Counted from the stretch's first letter, positions 51,562-60,968 are shown. The stretch: DNA of 64,000 nt from DASQHY01 sp035602605 (GCA_035602605.1 DATNLZ010000051.1:50455-114454); one strand, 5' to 3'. Numbers and translations: made by a program. The notes: generated by a model from the letters alone, not told the origin.

Positions 51562-53930
51562 AAAGTCGTGGGTGATGGCCCGGAAAAATGCGCGCTTTTC
51601 TCGCCCGCCTGTGCGGCTTTAGTTTCCGTATTCCAATCCAGATCGCGGGGCGGACGCGACTCGATGGGTTTGCCCTCGATCAGCGGGTAACACCACTTTC
51701 GCAGGGCCGGAATATGAATATTAATCCAGTAATTCCACCAATCAATGGACTCCGCGTCATAACCAAAGGCGTTTTGCTCTTCCGCCGGAAGCACGGCGGA
51801 TAGCAATTGCACGTTGACCGCTTCGAACACGTGCTCATTGTGCAGAATGAAAGGCTTGTAGAGCTCAATCAATTTTTCCACGCGCTCGAGGTCCCGCTCT
51901 TGCCGGGCAAGCGGCGGTTTCTTGACCGATAGCGCGGACGCGGCTCGGTTTATGCCGGACACCACCGCTTTCTGCATCGGAACCGAGAGCCGCTCATAGC
52001 GCGTTTTCGATACCGGTATCGATTCGAGTTTAGTGCGCAGCCAGTGCTCCAAACCTTGCTGGGCGCGATAATGTTTGCGATGTGCCAGCCCGGTCAGTTC
52101 GATGGACCGGCCCATATCCACAGGATTCACACCGGAAGTAGCCAGTTGGTAGAGCGGCGCGTGGCGCCTCGCGATAACCGCAGCAGCAATGAGTGTGAGA
52201 CCCCGGCAAACCAAATCCACGGGAATCACATCGAGGCATTTCCGTTCATTGGTAGGTAACTGGCGAAACATAGTTCCCAATAAATAGGAAAGGGGGGCCG
52301 AGGTGTTGACGCCTTCGTTCCAACCACAGAAGGGTTGCAGCACGGAGGTCTCGACAATGGATGGACGCACAATGGCAATCGCGAGACCCTTACCGCGGCG
52401 CGCAATCACCGATTCCGCCAGGCTCTTGGTAAACGTATATGTATTTGGCCAGCCCAGGTGGCGCGCGCGACGCATCGCGGCACGCGAAAGCTTACTGCGC
52501 ACCCAGCGCACACGATTGCGGCGCACAACTTTGTCGAGTTCCACTGCGGAGACGCTGGTTGCATCGCCGCGCCTCCCAAGTACCTGCCGGCACAGTGCTG
52601 CGGTAAGTTCCGCGCTCTCAGATCGCTCTTCTACACGGCGAACTAACCCTCGCAAAGACGCAATTTCCTTCTCAGCATCGAAACCCGGTTCGTGCGCGGG
52701 CGTGTAATTATCCTGCAGCTCTTCCGCGACTCGGCCGTCGCGCGCGCCAACCACATAACAAGTCGAAAGGTGCAACAATCCAGCGTGGTCACACTCGCGC
52801 AGAAACTCCAACAGGTGGAGAGATGCGTCCACATTCGATGAAAGCGCATCACGCAGATCGGGATTGAAATCTGTCAGGCCAGAGCTATTGATGACTAGGT
52901 CCAATGAACGCCCCAGGGCACGCCGCATTCCGGCATCGAGCCCCAAACCAGGCTGGCTGACGTCGCCTTCCACTACGTCAACGCGCTTATGCAAAAAAGC
53001 CGCCAGGCCTCTGCCATGGAGCCCATGCAAGGGATCAAACGCTGGCGATTCCTCAACGATTTTTTCAAAGCGGCGCTGCGCTGAGGTCGTCCGGTTGCGG
53101 CGAATCAATAGTGTGATTCGGCCAATCTCAGGCAGGTCGGTAAGCAAATTAACCAGCCAGACCTTGCCGATGAAACCTGTCACGCCGATCAGCAAAATGT
53201 GCTTTCCAGCGAGCGTTTCACGCACGGAAAGCCTTCCGGGCTTCGGCGCGTCGTCGAATCCTACAACCGGCCGACTGCCGAGAGGTGCAGCTCGCTTGGC
53301 GGGGCAAATGCTTGTATCGAAAATGTTCGGGGTTGTCGTAAAGCCAAGCTGCCGCGCAAGTTTTTCGCGTGGGATGCGACCGTCGGCCACCCCGCTCGCG
53401 AGCCACGCCAGCGGACCACGCGGACGAATCACCGGAGTGAGCAGGCGGCCCGTAGCCCGACCCACGCGAAATTCAAGCCGATTCGCGATTAATCGTGAGG
53501 CACCGACGAACTGTGCGAGCGGACGTATGACGTGGTCTAGGCCCTGACTGACCAAAACGATACGCTCGCCGCCGACAAGGGCTTCCCGCAACTGGTCGAG
53601 GCTTTGGCGCTTCAGCTGGGGCCTCAATACATAGTAAAAGTATTCCTCACCGAGCGAATCGAGCCGATCCCGACTCACCCCTTGTAGCAGAGTGTGTAGC
53701 AGCCTGGTGGCGAAAGCGCGGTTCATTGCGTACGCCAAAGGCCTGATGAACGCCATGACCGCCATCCCGCCTCGCCTGGCCCAGCTCTCCGCAAAGCTCT
53801 GCGCGTTCCAAGTGAAGTAGCCGACCGGACGAAGCGCACCCATTTCCAGCAGGCTGCCCTCGACGCGCCAGAACGTCGGCTCGCTGGCGGCGTTGCTGAG
53901 AACCCCGGATACTGTGTTGACTTGAGGCAT
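51546..53930 (-). CDS. Pseudo-HAD domain fused to fatty acyl reductase
   Basis: A ~794-residue fusion protein. Residues ~15-230 resemble a HAD-IB phosphatase: motif II is recognisable (GERIVLVSQGLDHVIRPLAQ) but motif I, normally DxDGTL, reads RVEGSLLEMG, so the nucleophile Asp is missing. The rest is a fatty acyl reductase: Rossmann motif LLIGVTGFIGK, LLIRRNRTTSAQRRFEKIVE, active-site YTFTKSLAE (YxxxK), and a C-terminal Sterile-type domain with DWWNYWINIHIPALRKWCYP. It should reduce acyl-CoA or acyl-ACP to aldehyde or alcohol. The start at 53930 is preferred; the 68 codons before it (to 54134) look non-coding. Confidence 0.85.
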   Translation of the reverse strand: MPQVNTVSGVLSNAASEPTFWRVEGSLLEMGALRPVGYFTWNAQSFAESWARRGGMAVMAFIRPLAYAMNRAFATRLLHTLLQGVSRDRLDSLGEEYFYYVLRPQLKRQSLDQLREALVGGERIVLVSQGLDHVIRPLAQFVGASRLIANRLEFRVGRATGRLLTPVIRPRGPLAWLASGVADGRIPREKLARQLGFTTTPNIFDTSICPAKRAAPLGSRPVVGFDDAPKPGRLSVRETLAGKHILLIGVTGFIGKVWLVNLLTDLPEIGRITLLIRRNRTTSAQRRFEKIVEESPAFDPLHGLHGRGLAAFLHKRVDVVEGDVSQPGLGLDAGMRRALGRSLDLVINSSGLTDFNPDLRDALSSNVDASLHLLEFLRECDHAGLLHLSTCYVVGARDGRVAEELQDNYTPAHEPGFDAEKEIASLRGLVRRVEERSESAELTAALCRQVLGRRGDATSVSAVELDKVVRRNRVRWVRSKLSRAAMRRARHLGWPNTYTFTKSLAESVIARRGKGLAIAIVRPSIVETSVLQPFCGWNEGVNTSAPLSYLLGTMFRQLPTNERKCLDVIPVDLVCRGLTLIAAAVIARRHAPLYQLATSGVNPVDMGRSIELTGLAHRKHYRAQQGLEHWLRTKLESIPVSKTRYERLSVPMQKAVVSGINRAASALSVKKPPLARQERDLERVEKLIELYKPFILHNEHVFEAVNVQLLSAVLPAEEQNAFGYDAESIDWWNYWINIHIPALRKWCYPLIEGKPIESRPPRDLDWNTETKAAQAGEKSAHFSGPSPTTLWPSS

Positions 53931-54265
53931 GCCGATTTTTGAATCGTGCCGTGATTCGTTACCGCTCACTGAAATTCCGCATCTCGTTGAACCCACAACC
54001 CGGGATGGACCAAGCGACCGATTGCCCGCCTCGCGAGCAAATTCAATTGCAAAACTGGTACTGGACCCAGGTCGGCAACTAAAACAAGAAGCTAACACCG
54101 AAGCCGCGCACGGGCAAGGCAGTGACGCAAGCAAAGCCGGGGCACTTGGCAGCCTACCTTAAAATGATAATAATATCCGGTTTGTATGGTTTGTGAGAGT
54201 GTGACGTTGTCCATTTTAGCTCCGTTGCGCGGCGGTAAGCTCTGACCTGTGGAAGCGCTATAAAA

Positions 54266-54694
54266 ATGACCCCAATCGAACTCAATATTCGTCAGACGCG
54301 CGTCTTGCACGCGGTGATGCTGTTCACGATGTTTCTATATGCTCTGGTTGGCGAAAAAATGGGCCCGATCCCCAGCCCTTTGCAACCCACCTTTTACCGC
54401 GCCTTCGTTATCCTCGCAGCAGCCTTGGTGGTTGTTGCCCTGGTTCTCCGTTCCCGAATCTTGGCGCCAGCCGTCGAAGCGCTAAAGGCGCACCCGGATG
54501 ATTCTGTTGCCTGGACCCGCTGGCGTGTCGGAAACACCATCACCTTTGTGCTTTGTGAAAGCGTAGCGTTGTTTGGCTTCGCCCTGCGCATGCTCGGAGG
54601 GAAGCTGGCAGCTTCGCTTCCGTTGTATGCTGCCGCGATTCTCCTGATGCTCATCTGGGCGCCGCGCTTGGACGTCTCCGACCACGTGCTTTAG
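54266..54694 (+). CDS. Four-helix membrane protein of unknown function
   Basis: A 142-residue protein with four hydrophobic segments: LHAVMLFTMFLYALVGEK, AFVILAAALVVVALVLRS, TFVLCESVALFGFALRML and LPLYAAAILLMLIWAPRL. The loop between helices 2 and 3 is hydrophilic (EALKAHPDDSVAWTRWRVG). No known family is recognised. It is divergent from the acyl reductase operon across about 330 bases and convergent with the LysR gene. Confidence 0.7.
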   Translation: MTPIELNIRQTRVLHAVMLFTMFLYALVGEKMGPIPSPLQPTFYRAFVILAAALVVVALVLRSRILAPAVEALKAHPDDSVAWTRWRVGNTITFVLCESVALFGFALRMLGGKLAASLPLYAAAILLMLIWAPRLDVSDHVL

Positions 54695-54721
54695 TTGCTT
54701 CGCAAGTAGGAACCCAACCCA

Positions 54722-55597
54722 CTAGCTTTCACGCAAAATTCGAACCAACTCGCGCGCGGCATGCGAAACGCGGGCCCCTCGCCGGGCAATTAAATATAAG
54801 TGGCGCGGCATCTTCAATTGGCGGATGCGCACTTGCACCAGCAGCCCGCGCTCGAGCTCCCATCGCACGCACATGCGCGGAACAATGGCCACTCCTGCGC
54901 CCATTTGAACGAAACGCTTGATGCTTTCGATCGTGGGGAGCTCAACTCGCATGTTCAGTGGCGTGTGATGGCGTGCAAAGAGTTCGATTACCCGGCGGCG
55001 AAAAGGTGATTCCACAATATGCGCGATAAAGGTTTCTTCGGCAAGGTCCTCCACGTCAATCGATGCGCGCTTGGCGAGCCGATGCCCGGGCGGCACGACA
55101 AACGAAAGCTCATCGCGAAATATTTCCGTGGCCACCAACTGTGCTTCGCGTGGCACAAAGGAAACCGCGCCCAAGTCGAGCCGATAATTGAGCACCTCGT
55201 GCGGTATGTCCCGCGAATAGGTTCGGTGCACTCGAATTTGGACGTTCGCATGCAGCTTCCGGAACTCCGCCAAGGCCGGCAGCAGGGCATGGATCGAGCT
55301 TTCATTTACGCCTAGCGCAAGTTCGCCGCGTTCAAGTCCTGCCAGATCGGTGAGCCCTTTACTGATTTCATCACGCAAGTTGAGCAACCGCTCGGCGTAA
55401 TCGCGAAGCAACGTTCCGGCATCGGTTAGCCGCACCGGGCGCGCGCCGCGAATAAACAGCGGCTGCCCAATGGAGTCCTCCAGCTTGCGAATCGCCAGAC
55501 TGACCGCCGGCTGCGTGCGATACAGTTTCTCGGCGGCACGCGAAAAGCTCTGCTCGCGCGCGACGGTGACAAACACATTGAGCTCGCCCAAATCCAT
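54722..55597 (-). CDS. LysR family transcriptional regulator
   Basis: A 291-residue DNA-binding regulator. The N-terminal helix-turn-helix (residues ~1-60) reads DLGELNVFVTVAREQSFSRA, then AEKLYRTQPAVSLAIRKLED. The effector domain (~90-290) has the two-lobe periplasmic-binding-like fold. It is divergent from the leuA operon with 119 bases between, the normal layout for a LysR activator and its target, so it probably controls branched-chain amino acid synthesis. The effector is unknown. The start ATG at 55597 is the family's usual position. Confidence 0.92.
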   Translation of the reverse strand: MDLGELNVFVTVAREQSFSRAAEKLYRTQPAVSLAIRKLEDSIGQPLFIRGARPVRLTDAGTLLRDYAERLLNLRDEISKGLTDLAGLERGELALGVNESSIHALLPALAEFRKLHANVQIRVHRTYSRDIPHEVLNYRLDLGAVSFVPREAQLVATEIFRDELSFVVPPGHRLAKRASIDVEDLAEETFIAHIVESPFRRRVIELFARHHTPLNMRVELPTIESIKRFVQMGAGVAIVPRMCVRWELERGLLVQVRIRQLKMPRHLYLIARRGARVSHAARELVRILRES

Positions 55598-55716
55598 GGC
55601 GCTCCTCCGGTACCCCCTCGATACTACATAAGAAATATCTATTAAAACTAGAAGAATTATAAATTGGACTAAGGCCCGGCCCCAGGGTCTACTGGATACC
55701 GAGGTCCTGCGACACG
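55598..55716. promoter_or_regulatory. LysR-leuA divergent control region
   Basis: An AT-rich gap of 119 bases between divergent genes. It holds a T-N11-A motif at 55629-55641 (TAAGAAATATCTA) with partial dyad symmetry (ATAAG and CTAT), the general form of a LysR-type binding site, and a -10-like TATAAA at 55658-55663 for leuA. Confidence 0.4.
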
Positions 55717-56904
55717 ATGGACACCGTCCAAATTTTCGACACTTCGCTTCGCGACGGCGAGCAATCGCCGGGTTTCTCCATGAATGCTGAGGAAAAGCTG
55801 CGTCTCGCGCGGCAGCTTGAGCAACTTGGCGTGGACGTTATTGAGGCGGGTTTTCCTATCTCCTCGCACGGCGACTTACAAGCCGTGAAAGGCATCGCCC
55901 GGGAAATTCGCGGTAGCCGTATCGCCGCGCTTGCACGCGCGCGCCAGCAAGATGTCGACGCAGCGATTGAAGCGCTGGCGGGAGCCGCTCAGCCACGCCT
56001 ACATATTTTTCTCGCCACTTCGGATTTACATTTGCGTCACAAGCTCAATATGACCCGCGCGGAAGCTCTTGAAGCAATCGGCGCAGCGGTACGCTTTGGC
56101 CGCAAACACGTAGCCGAGGTCGAATTCTCCGCTGAGGACGCAAGTCGCAGCGATGTCAAATTTCTCTGCCAGGCCTGCGAGACTGCCCTGCGCGCCGGAG
56201 CAACCATTTTGAATCTTCCCGACACGGTGGGTTACGCAGTTCCCGAAGAATACGCGGCCATGTTTGTGGCTCTGCGGGAGTATCTGGGCGATCCCAAGGG
56301 AATAACCTTCAGCGCGCATTGTCATGACGACCTGGGGATGGGCGTGGCTAATTCGCTGGCCGCAGTCCGCGCGGGTGCGCGGCAAATCGAGTGCACCATC
56401 AACGGCATTGGAGAACGCGCCGGGAACGCGTCACTCGAAGAAGTTGTGGTCGCCCTGGCGGTGCGCCAATCGAGCTTCGGGGTTAAAACCAATATTCATC
56501 TCGAAAAACTTTATAGCGCGAGCCGCTTGGTTTCTTCGATCACTGGCGTTAACGTGCCGCCGAATAAAGCGGTCGTGGGTGCAAACGCGTTTGCTCATGA
56601 AGCGGGTATCCATCAAGACGGCATCATCAAGAATCCGTTGACCTACGAGATCATCGCGCCGGAAGCTGTCGGCGTGCCCGCACGCCATCTAGTCCTGGGT
56701 AAGCATTCCGGGCGCAGCGCACTGCGGCTTAGCTTGCGGGAGCTCGGATTTGAGGCCAATGATCTGGAGCTGGCCGAATGCTACCGCCGGGTGACGTCGC
56801 TTGCCGACCAGACCAAGCAAGTACGGCAGCGCGATTTGCTGGCCATCGCTCACCAAGTGATTCGCCGTGGGGCCGTGGGCCCCGCAGTGGCGCAAAGCGC
56901 TTGA
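55717..56904 (+). CDS. leuA: 2-isopropylmalate synthase, short form
   Basis: First committed step of leucine synthesis: acetyl-CoA plus 2-ketoisovalerate to 2-isopropylmalate. HMGL-type barrel motifs are complete: FDTSLRDGEQSPGFSM, the metal site AHCHDDLGMGVANSLAAVRA and IECTINGIGERAGNASLEE; then AFAHEAGIHQDGI and VLGKHSGRSAL. The protein stops at 395 residues after ADQTKQVRQRDLLAIAHQVI, so the C-terminal leucine-binding regulatory (LeuA dimer) domain of ~120 residues is absent, and no trace of it lies before leuB. It is therefore likely insensitive to leucine. A homocitrate or citramalate synthase is possible, but the neighbours favour LeuA. Confidence 0.9.
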   Translation: MDTVQIFDTSLRDGEQSPGFSMNAEEKLRLARQLEQLGVDVIEAGFPISSHGDLQAVKGIAREIRGSRIAALARARQQDVDAAIEALAGAAQPRLHIFLATSDLHLRHKLNMTRAEALEAIGAAVRFGRKHVAEVEFSAEDASRSDVKFLCQACETALRAGATILNLPDTVGYAVPEEYAAMFVALREYLGDPKGITFSAHCHDDLGMGVANSLAAVRAGARQIECTINGIGERAGNASLEEVVVALAVRQSSFGVKTNIHLEKLYSASRLVSSITGVNVPPNKAVVGANAFAHEAGIHQDGIIKNPLTYEIIAPEAVGVPARHLVLGKHSGRSALRLSLRELGFEANDLELAECYRRVTSLADQTKQVRQRDLLAIAHQVIRRGAVGPAVAQSA

Positions 56905-57010
56905 CGAGTGGGCTGGGACCCGGCATAGTCCATTTTTGCTTACTGCTCGTGGTGCAAACCCGGCTCGCCGCAGATGTCGCAGCATTACAAGTAAATCTTA
57001 AGAGGACCAA

Positions 57011-58117
57011 GTGAAGAAGACCATTGTTCTATTACCCGGCGATGGCATCGGACCGGAAGTCACGCGTGCCGCCAGGACGGTGTTGGAAGACACCGCGCGA
57101 GAGTTTGGCCACAGCTTTGACCTTGCTGAATTTCCAATTGGTGGCGCCGCGATTGATGCTACTGGCGAGCCGCTCCCCGCGGTCACGCTCGATGCCTGCC
57201 GCCGAGCTGATGCGGTTTTTCTCGGCGCCGTTGGAGGGCCCCGCTGGGATGAACGATCCATAGGCAAGCGGCCTGAAAGCGGTCTGCTTGGCCTGCGGCA
57301 AGCGCTGGGCCTATACGTTAACCTGCGGCCGATTCATCTGTTGGAGACGCTGCGTGAGATTTCCCCGCTCAAGCGTGAGCGCACATCCGGTGTCGACCTG
57401 GAAATTGTACGCGAGCTCGCAGGCGGAATTTACTTTGGCGCGCGCCGGACCGAGCGTGAGAACGGCCAAGTACGCGCGCACGACACCGAAAGCTACAGCA
57501 CCAGCGAAATCGAACGTGTCGCGCAGTTTGCTTTTGCGCGAGCCGAGGCCCGGTCGCGGCACGTCACATCGGTTGACAAAGCCAATGTCCTTTCCACGTC
57601 GGCATTGTGGCGCAAGACGGTTACCGAAATGAGCGGCGTTTATTCGGGTGTGCGTCTCGATCACATGTACGTTGACAATGCCGCTATGCAGCTTGTTTTG
57701 GCCCCGGCGCAATTTGACGTGATTCTTACTACGAACATGTTTGGGGACATCCTAAGCGACGCGGCTGCCGCGCTGGTGGGTTCGATCGGACTCGTGCCTT
57801 CCGGCAGCTTTGGAACAGGAACGCCGCTGTTTGAGCCCATTCACGGCTCCGCGCCGCAAATGGCCGGCAAAGACTGCGCCAATCCGATAGGCGCCATCTT
57901 GAGCGCCGCGATGCTTCTGAGCGATGCCTTTGGGCTTTCGATAGAAGCAGAATTGGTTCACGCGGCACTCGGGCGAGTCCTTGCGCGCGGCTATCGCACC
58001 AGCGACATTGCCGAACGAGACAGCCGCACGGTCGGCACGGCATTTTTTACCGAGGTTCTTCGCGAGGAAATGCAGGCGTCGGTTGAACACGCCGAGCGCT
58101 ACGGATGGGGAGTTTGA
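57011..58117 (+). CDS. leuB: 3-isopropylmalate dehydrogenase
   Basis: Oxidises and decarboxylates 3-isopropylmalate to 2-ketoisocaproate in leucine synthesis, using NAD. The 368-residue product begins KKTIVLLPGDGIGPEVTRAA and has the substrate-binding stretch VNLRPIHLL, the VRELAGGIYFG motif, the metal site MYVDNAAMQL (Asp) and NMFGDILSDAAAALVGSIGL, and the GTPLFEPIHGSAPQMAGKD adenine loop. The start is GTG at 57011 with AGAGGA upstream. It follows leuA by 106 bases. The isomerase leuCD is not in the window. Confidence 0.96.
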   Translation: MKKTIVLLPGDGIGPEVTRAARTVLEDTAREFGHSFDLAEFPIGGAAIDATGEPLPAVTLDACRRADAVFLGAVGGPRWDERSIGKRPESGLLGLRQALGLYVNLRPIHLLETLREISPLKRERTSGVDLEIVRELAGGIYFGARRTERENGQVRAHDTESYSTSEIERVAQFAFARAEARSRHVTSVDKANVLSTSALWRKTVTEMSGVYSGVRLDHMYVDNAAMQLVLAPAQFDVILTTNMFGDILSDAAAALVGSIGLVPSGSFGTGTPLFEPIHGSAPQMAGKDCANPIGAILSAAMLLSDAFGLSIEAELVHAALGRVLARGYRTSDIAERDSRTVGTAFFTEVLREEMQASVEHAERYGWGV

Positions 58118-58197
58118 CTCGCCAGCCAATCAGGAGACCTTTTCAGGTTTCCTTCCCGGTTGAACTGCAAGCAGCGTTTGCCAGGCTTATGTAAACG

Positions 58198-59916
58198 ATG
58201 AGTAGCTACGACAATACGCGAAAACCGGAGAGTTCGCCTGTTCCGAGCGATGTGCTCAAGCGTGGTGCCTCCCGCGCCCCGGCCCGCGCGATGCTCAAGG
58301 CCACCGGGCTTTCCCATTCCGACCTCGATCGGCCGCTTGTCGCCGTAGCCAATACCTGGACCGAGGTAACGCCGTGCAATTTTCATCTGCGCACCCTGGC
58401 CGAGAAGGTCAAAGACGGAATACGCGCCGCCGGGGGAACACCTATCGAGTGCAATACCATCACCATTTCCGACGGGATCTCGATGGGCACCGAGGGCATG
58501 AAGGCTTCCCTCATCTCGCGCGAAATAATTGCCGATTCGATTGAGCTATTCGTGCGCGGCCATCTGTTCGATGCCGTGGTTGCGCTTTCCGGCTGTGACA
58601 AGACGATTCCTGGCACCCTGATGGCGCTCGCGCGGCTCGATCTTCCTTCGCTGATGCTGTATGGCGGCTCGATTCAGGCTGGCCAATATGCCGGCCAAGA
58701 CGTCACGATTCAGGACGTCTTTGAGGCCGTGGGGGCCTGCGCCGCGGGTCGGATGACACCGGAGCAGCTTCGCGACCTCGAGGATCACGCTTGCCCGGGT
58801 GCCGGAGCGTGCGGTGGGCAATTCACGGCCAACACCATGGCTACGGCTGCAGCATTTCTGGGAATGTCTCCGATGCAAGCGAGCGAAATTCCGGCCACCG
58901 ATGGGCGCAAAGGCCACGCGGCTTTTGAATGCGGAGGATTAGTGATGCGCTTGCTCGCTCGGGACCTGCGTCCCAGCCGAATTTTGACCCGGGCGGCGTT
59001 TGAAAATGCCATTGCATCGGTCGCGGCGACAGGCGGCTCTACCAATGCGGTACTACACCTTATTGCCCTGGCGCGCGAAGCCGGCATTCCTCTGACAATT
59101 GAGGATTTCGATCGCCTCATTGCTGCGACGCCCACGCTCGCCGATCTCAAGCCGGGCGGGCGCTTTACCGCTGTTGACATGGAACGCGCCGGCGGCTCTC
59201 GCTTGCTTGCTCAGCGCCTACGGGATTGCGGCCGCTTGCAAGACGGTCCAACGATAACCGGTCGCAGCATTTTCGAAGAGGCGCGCGCGGCAGTGGAGAC
59301 GCCTGGGCAACAAGCGATTCGTCCGGCTTCTCAGCCGCTCAAGGCCACTGGCGGCATGGCCATACTGCGGGGAACACTGGCGCCAGAAGGGTGCGTCGTC
59401 AAGCTAGCGGGACACGAACGCCTGCGACACACCGGTCCTGCCCGGGTTTTTGACTCCGAAGAACTGGCGTTTGCCGCCGTCCAGGAACGGGCCATTCGTC
59501 CGGGCGATGTGGTGGTCATTCGTTATGAAGGGCCGCGGGGCGGCCCGGGTATGCGCGAAATGCTGGCCGTAACCGGCGCATTGGTGGGCCAGGGTTTGGG
59601 TGACTCGGTAGCGTTGCTTACCGATGGGCGTTTCAGTGGAGCGACACGTGGACTGATGGCCGGTCACATATCGCCGGAGGCTGCCGTGGGCGGGCCGATC
59701 GCGCTGCTGCGCGAAGGCGATAGCATCACGTTGGATGTGGCATCCAGGCGCCTCGATGTTGCCGCCGACCTCGAATCGCGTCGCGCCGCCTGGCGGGCTC
59801 CCACGCCCCGGTATACCAGCGGGGTGATGGCAAAATATGCCGCTATGGTTTCTTCCGCGTCGGAAGGCGCAATCACGCGCCCAATACAGAATTTTGCTGT
59901 CGCACATAACTCATAG
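58198..59916 (+). CDS. ilvD: Dihydroxy-acid dehydratase
   Basis: Iron-sulfur enzyme of isoleucine/valine synthesis that dehydrates dihydroxy-acids to 2-keto acids. The 572-residue product has the cluster-ligand Cys motifs SGCDKTIPG and CPGAGACGGQFTANTMA, and the C-terminal GRFSGATRGLMAGHISPEAA and GPRGGPGMREML signatures. Length matches the family. The ATG at 58198 sits 80 bases after leuB with no strong ribosome site. It is part of the leuA-ilvN operon. Confidence 0.96.
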   Translation: MSSYDNTRKPESSPVPSDVLKRGASRAPARAMLKATGLSHSDLDRPLVAVANTWTEVTPCNFHLRTLAEKVKDGIRAAGGTPIECNTITISDGISMGTEGMKASLISREIIADSIELFVRGHLFDAVVALSGCDKTIPGTLMALARLDLPSLMLYGGSIQAGQYAGQDVTIQDVFEAVGACAAGRMTPEQLRDLEDHACPGAGACGGQFTANTMATAAAFLGMSPMQASEIPATDGRKGHAAFECGGLVMRLLARDLRPSRILTRAAFENAIASVAATGGSTNAVLHLIALAREAGIPLTIEDFDRLIAATPTLADLKPGGRFTAVDMERAGGSRLLAQRLRDCGRLQDGPTITGRSIFEEARAAVETPGQQAIRPASQPLKATGGMAILRGTLAPEGCVVKLAGHERLRHTGPARVFDSEELAFAAVQERAIRPGDVVVIRYEGPRGGPGMREMLAVTGALVGQGLGDSVALLTDGRFSGATRGLMAGHISPEAAVGGPIALLREGDSITLDVASRRLDVAADLESRRAAWRAPTPRYTSGVMAKYAAMVSSASEGAITRPIQNFAVAHNS

Positions 59917-59957
59917 CATACCGGAACTCGTAGTGCTGAAAATGAGGAGCCAAAGTC

Positions 59958-60968
59958 ATGATAAAGATTTATGACCAAAGTGATGCCAACCCCAAAGCGC
60001 TCGCGGGGTTGCGTATCGCCGTACTGGGCTACGGCAGCCAGGGACGCGGTCAGTCTCTCAATCTGCGGGATAGTGGCTGCAATGTTGTGCTTGGTCTGCG
60101 GCGCAACGGTAAGACGCGTGCCCAAGCAATCGAGGATGGCTGGCGTCCGCTCGAGCCCGCTGCCGCTGTGGAGGGCGCGGACATCATCGTCATGCTTGCT
60201 CCTGACATGGCGCAACCAGCCCTCTATAAGGAAACGGTCGAGCCAAATTTGAAACCAGGCGGCATGCTTCTGTTTTCGCATGGCTTCAATATTCATTATG
60301 GCCAGATCAAGCCTGCGCGTGGCGTTGACGTTACCATGATTGCACCGAAAGGACCTGGTGGCCTGGTTCGACGGCAATACGAAGAGGGGCGCGGAGTTCC
60401 CTGCCTGCTGGCGATTCATCAGGATGCATCAGGAAAAGCGCTCGAACGCACCCTCGCCTATGCACACGCCATCGGTGGCACCAGGGCTGCTGTTCTGCAA
60501 ACGACATTTGCCGAAGAGACCGAAACCGACCTGTTTGGCGAGCAAGCCGTGCTTTGCGGCGGGGTCACAGAATTAATCGCCGCGGGATGGGAGACGCTGG
60601 TCGCCGCAGGATACAGTCCGGAGATTGCTTATTTTGAATGTCTCCACGAGATGAAGCTCATCGTCGATCTTATTTACGAAGGTGGATTCGCGCGGATGCA
60701 TCAATTTGTCAGCGAGACGGCGAAGTATGGCGATCTCTCCCGTGGGCCCCGTGTCATTGATGCTCGAGTGCGCGAGGAGATGAAAAAGATATTGGCTGAG
60801 GTTCGTTCAGGTGCGTTTGCTAAAGAGTGGATTGCGGAAGACGCCGCGGGTCGAGCGAACTACAAAGCGCTTCTTCAGCGCGACCTCGACCACGCAATCG
60901 AGAAAACCGGCAAAGCGATGCGCGAACATATGGCCTGGCTCCGGCAAAAGGCTGCCGTCACTTCGTAA
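59958..60968 (+). CDS. ilvC: Ketol-acid reductoisomerase, class I
   Basis: Rearranges and reduces acetohydroxy acids to dihydroxy-acids in valine and isoleucine synthesis. The 336-residue class I (short) form has the cofactor motif LGYGSQGRGQSLNLRDSG, the conserved HGFNIHYGQIKP, MIAPKGPGGLVRRQYEEGRG, AEETETDLFGEQAVLCGG (metal-binding Asp/Glu) and the C-terminal YFECLHEMKLIVDLIYEGG. The specificity loop reads RRNGKTRAQ instead of the more common REGSxSxxK, so cofactor preference may differ. It follows ilvD by 41 bases, with AGGAG before the ATG. Confidence 0.96.
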   Translation: MIKIYDQSDANPKALAGLRIAVLGYGSQGRGQSLNLRDSGCNVVLGLRRNGKTRAQAIEDGWRPLEPAAAVEGADIIVMLAPDMAQPALYKETVEPNLKPGGMLLFSHGFNIHYGQIKPARGVDVTMIAPKGPGGLVRRQYEEGRGVPCLLAIHQDASGKALERTLAYAHAIGGTRAAVLQTTFAEETETDLFGEQAVLCGGVTELIAAGWETLVAAGYSPEIAYFECLHEMKLIVDLIYEGGFARMHQFVSETAKYGDLSRGPRVIDARVREEMKKILAEVRSGAFAKEWIAEDAAGRANYKALLQRDLDHAIEKTGKAMREHMAWLRQKAAVTS

